From assembly GCA_964500365.1 (NCBI GenBank), contig CAZCPB010000008.1:1-36071 (forward strand): 36,071 nucleotides of DNA, written 5' to 3'. The position numbers and the translations under genes are program-made. Of this stretch, positions 16,789 to 23,238 are shown in pieces. Source of the DNA: CAZCPB01 sp964500365. Lineage in GTDB: Bacteria > Planctomycetota > Phycisphaerae > Phycisphaerales > UBA1924. The notes beneath the pieces are model-generated. The model saw nothing but the letters and a program-made list of their open reading frames with translations. It ran no database searches and was not told the DNA's origin. Numbering within the stretch: the first letter of the stretch is position 1; every line of letters begins with the position of its first letter.

Positions 16789-16943
16789 GCCGCCGGCAGT
16801 TTCCGCGCCCTCGTCATCGTCACGCTCGGCGAATGCACAATCCGTGCACAGTGCTGGCGGATCGTGCCGTTGTTCTTTAGGATGTTGGTGACGCGCCGGC
16901 CCGCGAAGGACTCGGTTCTCGGGCCCGTCAGGGAGAGGACAAG

Positions 16944-18041
16944 ATGCGGACTGCGTGTGTTCCCGTCACGCTCGCGGGTCTCTGCGCGGGGGTTGCCGCG
17001 CTCACCACGCCCGCCGCGGCGTCGGTCACGTTCTCAACCTTCGGCCCGAACTCGCGAGTGAACGCAATCTCCGCGGACGGCTCGACCTCCGTGGGAAGGA
17101 TCGGCGGTCGGGCCACGCGCTGGGCGGGGCTGGTCGCGCAGGATCTCAACACCTTCGGCGATGGATCGATCAGTACCGCGAACGCGGTTTCGGCCGACGG
17201 CTCGGTCGTGGTCGGCAACGCGTTCAACGGGAGCATCTTCAGCCCCGACACGGTCGCCTATCGATGGACCGCCGGCGGCGGCGCCGTCGGCCTCGGCGCC
17301 ACGGGCGGCTCGTACGAGGGTTGGGGCTCGCTCGGCGTTTCGGCCGACGGATCGAGCGTCGTTGGCAGGACCGGCTTCGGGCTGGCCGCCCGAGCGTTCG
17401 GCGCTTCCTTCGGCCCGCCCGTGTCCAGCAGCCCGAGCAGCGCCCGGGGCATTTCTTCCAGCGGCAGCGTGATCGTCGGCCAGACCAGGAATCTCGCGGG
17501 CACCGCCGACGTGGCGTTCCGCTTCACCACGGCCGAAAGCGTCCAGGAACTCGGCGCGCTCGGCGGCGGAACCAACAGCGCCGCCAACGCCGTCTCCGGC
17601 GACGGCGCGGCGACGTTCGGGTGGAGCGAGTCGGCGCAGGGGCGGCAAGCGTTCTCGTGGACGCTCGCGGGAGGCCTTGTCGGCCTCGGCGATCTCGCCG
17701 GTGGAGCGTTCGACTCCGAGGCCTTGGCCGCGAACTCCGACGGTTCGGTCGTGGTCGGCACCGGCACGGATTCGATCGGCGCTGCCGCCGTCCGATGGAC
17801 CGCGTCGGGCCCCGTGTCGATCCAGGCGCTGCTCGAAGGCGCCGGCCTCGATCTCTCGGGATGGCGCCTGACCGGCGCGACCGGCGTCAGCGCGGACGGG
17901 CTCACGTTCGTCGGCAACGGCGTCGCACCCGGCGGCGAAAGCCAGGGCTGGATCGCCACCATCCCCTCGCCCGGAGTTGCCGCCGCGGCCGGGGTTCTCG
18001 GCCTTTTCTGCTGCCGTCGCCGGCGCAGGGCGGCCCGATAG
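16944..18041 (+). CDS. HAF-repeat exported protein with PEP-CTERM-like tail
   Basis: 365 residues. A signal peptide ends near PAAA-S (about 26). The body is built from repeats of the HAF type, with units such as ANAVSADGSVVVGNA, GVSADGSSVVGRTG and AVSGDGAATFGWSE, each about 45-55 residues and beta-rich. The C-terminus is IPSPGVAAAAGVLGLFCCRR plus further Arg: a Pro-Gly motif, a short hydrophobic stretch and an Arg cluster, the layout of PEP-CTERM-like sorting signals. It is probably exported and anchored or processed at the envelope. GGGAGAGG at 16931-16938 precedes the ATG. The repeat biology is not characterised. Cysteines in the anchor (GLFCCRR) are unusual. Confidence 0.83.
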   Translation: MRTACVPVTLAGLCAGVAALTTPAAASVTFSTFGPNSRVNAISADGSTSVGRIGGRATRWAGLVAQDLNTFGDGSISTANAVSADGSVVVGNAFNGSIFSPDTVAYRWTAGGGAVGLGATGGSYEGWGSLGVSADGSSVVGRTGFGLAARAFGASFGPPVSSSPSSARGISSSGSVIVGQTRNLAGTADVAFRFTTAESVQELGALGGGTNSAANAVSGDGAATFGWSESAQGRQAFSWTLAGGLVGLGDLAGGAFDSEALAANSDGSVVVGTGTDSIGAAAVRWTASGPVSIQALLEGAGLDLSGWRLTGATGVSADGLTFVGNGVAPGGESQGWIATIPSPGVAAAAGVLGLFCCRRRRRAAR

Positions 18042-18152
18042 CCGCGAGAAACCCGGGGGTTAGCCTCCCCAACCCGCACCAACCGCCGCGCGAAGGCGGT
18101 GTGCCTGAACGTCCGCGAACGTCATCTGCCGGTCCTGCCGAAGTATCACCCG

Positions 18153-18830
18153 ATGGACCTGCCGTGGTTCAACCTGACCAAGCGAGCCGGCGCGCCCACG
18201 CGCCCGCGCGGCCACGACCGCGTCAACGCGGTCGGTCTGTCGTGCCATCTGGGCGACGTGCTGGACATGTCCGCCGGGGGCATGCGCATTTCGCGCGAGG
18301 GCAGGCCCGACGTCGAGCGCGGCACGGTGCTGCAGATCGCCCTGAAATCGTCGAGCCAGAAGGTCCAGGTCGGCGCCCGAGTCGTCTGGGTGCGCCGAGT
18401 CTCCTGGAAGCGCTGGGAGCTCGGGCTGCAGTTCGTGGGAGTCGCGCCCGCGGTCGCCGAAGCGCTCGTGGACCTTGCCAAGTTCGGGTACGTGGCGCCG
18501 CGGTCCAAGCGCGGCGCGACGGCGGGCGACCCCGGCCCCGCCAGCGCCGAGCGGGAGAGCAACGCGGCCGGCATCAGCGCCAGCGTGGTCGAAGTCGAAG
18601 ACCTGTACGCGGCCCTGTGCATCGCATCCGACGCGAGCCCGGAGGACATCCACCGCGCGTACCGCAAGCTCGCCCGTGAGCTTCACCCCGACGTCAACAC
18701 GTCTCCCGATGCGCCGGCGAAATTCACGTTCGTGAGCAAGGCGTACTCGGTGCTCCGCGACCCGGACAAGCGACGGCGGTACGACGCCCTGCTCGCGGGC
18801 TGCGCCGGTACGCGCTCGAACGCGGCGTGA
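18153..18830 (+). CDS. PilZ domain - DnaJ (J-domain) fusion protein
   Basis: 225 residues from ATG 18153; an in-frame GTG at 18099 could add 18 more. The N-terminal PilZ domain has both c-di-GMP-binding motifs: RGHDR (RxxxR, 19-23) and DMSAGG (DxSxGG, 38-43). It then continues through barrel strands VWVRRVSWKRWELGLQFVG. A linker (112-148) leads to a complete J-domain (149-212) with LYAALCIASDASPEDIHRAY, RKLARELHPD (HPD at 178-180) and VLRDPDKRRRYD. A J-domain recruits Hsp70 (DnaK) and stimulates its ATPase, so the simplest reading is second-messenger control of a chaperone partner. That reading is inference. No membrane segment is present. No good Shine-Dalgarno precedes either start. Confidence 0.88.
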   Translation: MDLPWFNLTKRAGAPTRPRGHDRVNAVGLSCHLGDVLDMSAGGMRISREGRPDVERGTVLQIALKSSSQKVQVGARVVWVRRVSWKRWELGLQFVGVAPAVAEALVDLAKFGYVAPRSKRGATAGDPGPASAERESNAAGISASVVEVEDLYAALCIASDASPEDIHRAYRKLARELHPDVNTSPDAPAKFTFVSKAYSVLRDPDKRRRYDALLAGCAGTRSNAA

Positions 18831-18843
18831 CCCCGGGAGATCG

Positions 18844-19488
18844 TTAGCAGCCGGCCGCGAAGGCGTTCAGGTACGCCTCCCAGTCGTTGGGGGTCACGAA
18901 CCCGTCGTGGTCGAGGTCCGCGTCCGGGTCGCTGGCGTTGTACATCAGGGTGAAGAGTTCGAAGTCAACCCCGTCGAGGTACCCGTCGTGGTTGACGTCC
19001 GCCGGGCCGCAGTCAGTGACCAGGCGGGCGGACTCGAGTTCAATCGGGCCCGCGCGGCCTTCGGTGATCAGGAAGGACCAGCGCAGTTCGCCGCCGCGCT
19101 GGTCCGCCCGGCTCGTTCCTTCCCACGAGATCGATTCCCCGACCGCGTACGGCCGCCACATGTCGCGGACGCGGCCCAGCGAAGGCCCGTTGTTGTACCC
19201 CGCTGTTTCGTGGAACCGGGCCCAGGGGCCCCACACGAGAGACGAGATGTCGCCCTCGAAATCCGCGAGCGGGCTCGGCTGGCCGGCTCCGTCGCCAAAG
19301 ACCAGCCACCCGAAGCTCTGACCGTGGGCCCAGGAATGGTCCTGGTTGGTCAGCTCCAGCGTAAATCGATAGTGAAACCTCCCGTCGGCCAGCGGAGTCA
19401 CCTTGTACGTAAGCGAAATCGGGCTTGATGCCAACGTGGCCGACGAGAACGCAAGTCCCGCGGCCGCCCCCAATAGGCGGTTCGTCAA
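18844..19488 (-). CDS. Exported protein with C-terminal dockerin-like calcium repeats
   Basis: 214 residues from a TTG start at 19488, chosen because CTGGAG ends six bases upstream. A signal peptide of about 20 residues is followed by an unrecognised beta-rich domain (about 25-155). The last 55 residues hold two EF-hand-like loops: DVNHDGYLDGVDF and DLDHDGFVTPNDW. Cys160 precedes the first loop and Cys214 is the last residue, so they could form a disulfide. This GPADVNxDG type of tail is common on planctomycete exported proteins and resembles type I dockerin repeats. The 3' end is 13 bases from that of the PilZ-J gene, convergent. Confidence 0.8.
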   Translation of the reverse strand: MTNRLLGAAAGLAFSSATLASSPISLTYKVTPLADGRFHYRFTLELTNQDHSWAHGQSFGWLVFGDGAGQPSPLADFEGDISSLVWGPWARFHETAGYNNGPSLGRVRDMWRPYAVGESISWEGTSRADQRGGELRWSFLITEGRAGPIELESARLVTDCGPADVNHDGYLDGVDFELFTLMYNASDPDADLDHDGFVTPNDWEAYLNAFAAGC

Positions 19489-19660
19489 TTCGCACTCCAG
19501 TGCGTTCGGGTTCTACGCGGACTTGCTGCCCGCGATTTTCGCGAACTGGCGCTGGCCAATCCCGCCCTTCACGTTCGGAACGAAAACCACGCGGTTCCCT
19601 GTGCGAGCGAAGGGACGCGCAACATAAGGAGGTATCCCGGGTACGTCAATAGACAGAATG

Positions 19661-19684
19661 CGCAGATTTCGCCCAAATCTTGCG
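19661..19684 (+). promoter_or_regulatory. Upstream hairpin 1 before the sulfotransferase gene
   Basis: CGCA-GATTT (19661-19669) pairs with AAATC-T-TGCG (19675-19684) around a five-base loop, with one bulged base. It lies 17 bases before a second, perfect hairpin. The two could be RNA structures or a pair of protein-binding sites. Confidence 0.4.
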
Positions 19685-19700
19685 GGGTTGCGTGTCAGTT

Positions 19701-19725
19701 GACAACGAGACGAACTCTCGTTGTC
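19701..19725 (+). promoter_or_regulatory. Perfect 10-bp inverted repeat before the sulfotransferase gene
   Basis: GACAACGAGA (19701-19710) and TCTCGTTGTC (19716-19725) are perfect inverted copies around CGAAC. A TTGACA (19699-19704) overlaps the left arm, but no good -10 follows at 16-18 bases. This could be an operator over a promoter or an RNA stem in the leader, ending 61 bases before the GTG start. Confidence 0.55.
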
Positions 19726-19786
19726 GCGTACAGTGGACCCATTCGACCGGGCGTTGCCGGTTGCGCCCGCGTGCGGAGGGTCCGGC

Positions 19787-20572
19787 GTGCGAGTGACGTG
19801 GCTTGCTTCCTACCCCAAGTGCGGCAACACCTGGGCAAGATTCCTCATCTACCAGTACTTCCACGGCGAGGTGGGCGAGACCGGGGCGATCTCCCGGTTC
19901 ATCCCAGACCAGCACGTCGAGGGCCAGGTCGCGCAGGCGGCGGTGGGACGGGATTCGATCATCGTCAAGACGCACTCGATGTGGACGCCGCAGACGCGCG
20001 GCGAGCGGTACATCTACGTCATCCGGAACCCTCGCGACGTGCTGCTCTCGTGCGCCCACTACATGAGGGTGCAGTCCCCGGGAAAGCTGAACAAGAACGT
20101 TCCGGACGAGCAGTACGCGCGTCTGTTCCTCCAGCTGCAGGGCGACCCGCTGTACCTCAAGAGCCGGTTCGGCACGGTCGAACAGAACTGGCGGTCGTGG
20201 CTGGGGCAGCGGGCGATGCCCGGCATCGTGGTCCGCTACGAAGACATGAAGGCCGACGCGGCGGGCGAGCTGCGGCGGATGATCGAAAGCATGGGCGAAG
20301 ACTTTGACGAGGAGAGGGGCCGGCGGGCTGTCGAACTCTCGACGTTCGAGCGGATGCGCGCCCTGGAAGTGCGCGAGAAATCGGCCGGCGTGACCGGGAC
20401 GGTGTTCTACGGCTCGAAGCAGAGGCTCCGCGAGGGGCTTCTGTTCATGAACAAGGGGCAGTCGAACCGCTCGCTCGAGTCGATCGCCCGGGGCCTGGAC
20501 GCCGAGTTCGACGCGGTGTTCCGGACGACGCTGGAGAAGTTCGGCTACGCGCCCGGCGCTCCGCGCTCGTGA
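19787..20572 (+). CDS. Sulfotransferase domain protein
   Basis: 261 residues from GTG 19787. The 5'-phosphosulfate-binding loop WLASYPKCGNTWARFL is at the very N-terminus, and the 3'-phosphate-binding motif YVIRNPRDVLLSCAHYM is at about 80, as in PAPS-dependent sulfotransferases of the cytosolic type. The later parts include VRYEDMKADAAGELRRM and the C-terminal FYGSKQRLREGLLF, followed by LFMNKGQSNRS in place of the RKG..GDWK motif. The general base may be the His in KTHSM. It should transfer sulfate from PAPS to a hydroxyl or amine; the acceptor is unknown. GGAGGG at 19775-19780 fixes the GTG; an in-frame TTG at 19721 lies inside a hairpin. The 3' end overlaps the convergent methylase gene by 28 bases. 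Confidence 0.9.
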   Translation: MRVTWLASYPKCGNTWARFLIYQYFHGEVGETGAISRFIPDQHVEGQVAQAAVGRDSIIVKTHSMWTPQTRGERYIYVIRNPRDVLLSCAHYMRVQSPGKLNKNVPDEQYARLFLQLQGDPLYLKSRFGTVEQNWRSWLGQRAMPGIVVRYEDMKADAAGELRRMIESMGEDFDEERGRRAVELSTFERMRALEVREKSAGVTGTVFYGSKQRLREGLLFMNKGQSNRSLESIARGLDAEFDAVFRTTLEKFGYAPGAPRS

Positions 20573-21318
20573 GCGGCGCGCTCCTTCTTGAAGATCAGCA
20601 GGTAGTTGAACCCGCGGAGGAAGAAGTTGCCCTCCTCGGCGGACTTGTGCCAGTTGCCGCGCTGGAGCTTGGCGTTGTGGCGGACGACGCAGACGGTGTC
20701 GACGGGCGTGAAGAGTTGCCGCGCGCGGGCGAAGAGCTCGAAGCCGATGGGCATGAACCCCTCGCTGGCGCGCTTCCCGGAGCGCTTCTTGAACGAGTCG
20801 CTGACGTAGATCGCGGCGTAACGACGGTCCCGGAGCACGCGGTGCATCTCGGCGATGACGCGTTCCATGGCCGCGTAGTACGCGTCGCCGCCGTCTTCTC
20901 CGCCCGCGTCGAGCCGGCCGATGCACGCGGGGTCGTCGGAGTATCGGACGTGCGTCGAGTAGGGCGGATCGACGAAGACGAAGTCGGCCTTGGCGTCCTC
21001 CAGCGGCAGCCGGCGGGCATCGGCGCGGAAGATGTCGGGCCGTGAAGGGGCGAGGTCGTAACCGAGCGCTCGCCTGCCGAGATCGCGGGCGACGTCGATG
21101 GTCGTGCCGCTGCCGCACATGGGATCGACGACGAGGTCCCCCTCACGGGTGTACCGCTGGAGGAGCTGCCAGATGACCCACGAGGGCGTGGCCCCGACAT
21201 ACTCCTTGTCGCCCTGCATCGTGGCGCCGGAGGCGGAGGTGTAGTGCTGGCTGGGGTACTCCCAGAGCGTTGTGGTGAACAACCGCAGCGGCGGGCGCTT
21301 GACGAGGGGACGGGGCAT
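20545..21318 (-). CDS. DNA methylase-like protein (DPPY family), no nuclease nearby
   Basis: 257 residues from ATG 21318 (an in-frame ATG at 21348 would add ten). SAM motif VVDPMCGSGTT (65-73) is followed by the catalytic motif FVDPPYSTH (DPPY 117-120), giving motif order I then IV. The N-terminus has LWEYPSQHYTSASGATMQG and the C-terminus RHNAKLQRGNW. This fits amino-methyltransferases acting on N6-adenine or N4-cytosine; Trm11-like RNA guanine methyltransferases share the pattern and are an alternative. No restriction endonuclease lies next to it, so it would be an orphan. A TACGAT box sits six bases before the ATG, suggesting a leaderless start. Confidence 0.78.
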   Translation of the reverse strand: MPRPLVKRPPLRLFTTTLWEYPSQHYTSASGATMQGDKEYVGATPSWVIWQLLQRYTREGDLVVDPMCGSGTTIDVARDLGRRALGYDLAPSRPDIFRADARRLPLEDAKADFVFVDPPYSTHVRYSDDPACIGRLDAGGEDGGDAYYAAMERVIAEMHRVLRDRRYAAIYVSDSFKKRSGKRASEGFMPIGFELFARARQLFTPVDTVCVVRHNAKLQRGNWHKSAEEGNFFLRGFNYLLIFKKERAAHERGAPGA

Positions 21319-21361
21319 CGCTCGATCGTAGTGCCCGCCTGTGAACATGCACGCCGCGCGG

Positions 21362-21793
21362 TCATCGCGCGAATCGCTCCTGCTCCGGTCCGTGGGTGTA
21401 CGAATATCCGTCCGAGTCCCTCGGCAGTCCGAACAGCGCCAGATACCTCAGGCACGCGCCGTCTTCAACGACGCTTTAAATCAGGATTGACATGCGCGGA
21501 AGGACTCGGTCGCTGACCGAGGCCAGGTGTCGCCGGAGGCGGCCCCACCGTCCTGCGTCGTACGAGCCGATGAAGCAGCCGGTCTCGGCGCAGCAATACC
21601 AGCACCCGGAACGGAATCGAAGCTCGATCTCGAAGCGGTGTCCTGCCGGACTGACCGAGAGCACCCGAACCGTCGGCCGTTGGATCGAGCCGTCTTCGGG
21701 CGTTCCGACCGTCATCGAAAGGGCGTACTGCAGCGCCTCCATCCAGGCGCGGTCCGCGGCGAAGTAATGCTGCGCTCTATGCCTGTCCTTCAT
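21362..21793 (-). pseudogene. Small Cys-rich protein, interrupted by an in-frame TAA
   Basis: From ATG 21793 the frame gives 105 residues to a TAA at 21476-21478, then continues in the same frame for 37 sense codons to a TGA at 21362-21364. Both parts look coding. The first has SGCWYCCAETGCFIG (a cluster of four Cys) and FEIELRFRSG. The second starts VVEDGACLRYLALFGLP and contains DGYSYTHGP. No start codon opens the second part, so it is not a separate gene. I read this as one protein of about 142 residues broken by a nonsense change, or a readthrough case. The family is not recognised; the Cys cluster could bind metal. It begins 13 bases after lexA on the same strand. Confidence 0.6.
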
Positions 21794-21806
21794 TCACCGC
21801 GAGCGG

Positions 21807-22427
21807 CTACCGCCCGTACCGCCGCACCACGCCCTTCACGATCCCCTGCACCTGGCAGAACTTGACGCGGATCGGGTCGAAGGTGGGGTTGGCGGGCTGG
21901 AGACGGATGTGGTCGTCTTCCTTGAAGAAAGTCTTGAGCGTGGTCGAGCCGTCGGGCAGCAGCGCGACAACCTTGTCGCCGGTCGGGGCGACCTGCGTGC
22001 GCTCGTTCAGGACGAAGTCGCCGTCGAGAATCCCCTCGTCGCGCATGCTCTCGCCCTCGACCTTCAGGGCGAACGTCGACTCGTCGCGCCCCGCCGCCGA
22101 GCCCAGAAAGTCGACAAGGTCGATCTCGTCCATGTCGGCGACCTTCTCGATCGGGTTCCCCGCGGCGATCTTCCCGACCAGCGGGAAGCGCAGGGGGCGG
22201 GCCTCGTCCGGGACGGCGATCCCCTCAGCGATCGACAAAGAGCGAGCCTTGTTGGGCTCGCGGACGAGCGCGCCCTTGCGGATGAGCGCCTCCACGTGCT
22301 CGAACACGGTGACCTTGCTGACGCCGATCTCGTCGGCGAGCTCCTGCATCGTCGGCGAATAGCCCCGACGGACGCGCCAGTCCCTGATGAGCTGGAGGAT
22401 CCGAAGCTGCTTGGGCGTGAGATTCAT
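21807..22427 (-). CDS. lexA: LexA SOS repressor / autoprotease
   Basis: 206 residues. The winged-helix DNA-binding domain (1-65) has MNLTPKQLRILQLIRDW, RGYSPTMQELADEIGVSK and HVEALIRKGALVREPNKARS. The cleavage site Ala89-Gly90 lies in GKIAAGNP. The catalytic dyad is Ser127 in VEGESMRD and Lys165 in STTLKTF. It represses DNA-damage genes and self-cleaves when RecA filaments form. I chose the ATG at 22427 because AGGGAG lies upstream at 22435-22440 and the family starts at MNLTP or similar; an earlier ATG would add six residues. I did not find a recognisable LexA box in the 700 bases upstream, so self-regulation through a known box type cannot be shown here. Confidence 0.96.
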   Translation of the reverse strand: MNLTPKQLRILQLIRDWRVRRGYSPTMQELADEIGVSKVTVFEHVEALIRKGALVREPNKARSLSIAEGIAVPDEARPLRFPLVGKIAAGNPIEKVADMDEIDLVDFLGSAAGRDESTFALKVEGESMRDEGILDGDFVLNERTQVAPTGDKVVALLPDGSTTLKTFFKEDDHIRLQPANPTFDPIRVKFCQVQGIVKGVVRRYGR

Positions 22428-22893
22428 GTGCGTTCTCCCTGACAAGTGCGTTCACGCGGCCCGGGGCTGCGCCCCGTGACCGATCGATGTTCCGGAATAC
22501 GACCTCGGCCTGATCCTCGGGGCGTGCCGCGAACTCCCCGCCTGTTGCGCCGCCCGAACTGACCGTCAGGCTCAACCGCGCGCTCGAACCTGCCCCCGCC
22601 GCCGGCCACGCCACCGCGTCCCACAACTTCCCCAGCCCGCGGCGCACCGCCGCGCTCGCCCCGGCCTGGACCTCCAGCAGCCGACCCGCCGCGGCACACT
22701 CGCCCAGGTCCATCCCGCCCGTACCGCGAAGGCTCGAATCCATCACGGTCAACCCCGACTCGATCTTGGGACCCATCCCGCCACCGACCGTCGAGAGCGA
22801 ACCGTCCGAACCTCCCATCACTTCCGAACAGAAGTCCCCGCCCGGACCTAACCGAACCAGGGGGGCGTGAGAATCCGAATCGAAGCGATCCAT
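22225..22893 (-). CDS. Unrecognised protein upstream of and overlapping lexA
   Basis: An ATG at 22893 with GGAGGT four bases ahead opens a frame of 222 residues. The first 145 or so (starting MDRFDSDSHAPLVRLGPGG) have strongly G/C-biased third positions and a plausible Gly/Ser/Ala-rich composition, so they look coding. The rest runs into lexA in another frame for about 200 bases and becomes Arg-rich there, like a shadow. Either the gene truly ends near 22445 and a frameshift lies in the sequence or the DNA, or a long overlap is real. I recognise no domain. It would be cotranscribed with lexA from the promoter at 23098-23126. Confidence 0.45.
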   Translation of the reverse strand: MDRFDSDSHAPLVRLGPGGDFCSEVMGGSDGSLSTVGGGMGPKIESGLTVMDSSLRGTGGMDLGECAAAGRLLEVQAGASAAVRRGLGKLWDAVAWPAAGAGSSARLSLTVSSGGATGGEFAARPEDQAEVVFRNIDRSRGAAPGRVNALVRENAHESHAQAASDPPAHQGLARPSGLFADDAGARRRDRRQQGHRVRARGGAHPQGRARPRAQQGSLFVDR

Positions 22894-23238
22894 TCCGACC
22901 TCCGTTGTCGATGTGCCGCAAGCCATCCTTCGCCCACTGCCCGGGGCACTGAGTCGGGCCGGCCTCGCACTCGGCGAGCAGGCCCGAATCTGTGCTTGTC
23001 GTGCGTCGAGTCCTGTTCATGGCTCCGCCATCGCGTCGAAGGTTTCGTCGGTTGTCCGGGTCGACTCCGATCAAATTTCGTTCCACAAGTTCGGTATAAG
23101 ATAGCCAGCCAACAACCATACGGCAAGAGTATTTGACAGATTATTTTGGAAGGCCTCTGGGGGCCAACGACCCGGCGGACGCGTGGTCAGCCCGAACGTC
23201 CGGTTCGCTGTAAGTGCCTTCGTAAAAAGATTTTAGAG
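22894..23238. other. Intergenic stretch between dprA and the lexA-side gene
   Basis: This is 345 bases with locally low G+C (around 23050-23150). It holds the promoter candidate described separately and no gene I can support; the small frames here look like shadows. A short GGCC/GGCC stem on the minus strand near 23150-23170 is followed by AAAATAAT and could end dprA transcription, but it is weak. Confidence 0.5.
23098..23126 (-). promoter_or_regulatory. Candidate promoter for the lexA-side operon
   Basis: On the minus strand TTGCCG (23126-23121), a 17-base spacer and TATCTT (23103-23098) make a fair sigma70 match in an A+T-rich patch. Transcription would start about 200 bases before the ATG at 22893, giving a long leader. 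Confidence 0.45.

Larger units (their letters stand above)
19489..19786. other. Intergenic region with divergent promoters and hairpins
   Basis: This is 298 bases between the divergent dockerin-like gene and the sulfotransferase gene, visibly less GC-rich than its neighbours. It contains two hairpins (19661-19684 and 19701-19725) and an orphan Shine-Dalgarno-like AAGGAGGT at 19626-19633 with no start codon after it. I see no gene in it. Confidence 0.6.

Noticed and set aside
19626..19633. Perfect AAGGAGGT ribosome-binding-site-like sequence
   Set aside because: No ATG, GTG or TTG lies 4-12 bases downstream, so it does not mark a gene.
22428..23200. LexA-box search upstream of lexA
   Set aside because: I found no sequence close to the CTGT-N8-ACAG, GAAC-N4-GTTC or GTTC-N7-GAAC types. 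Absence by eye is not proof.
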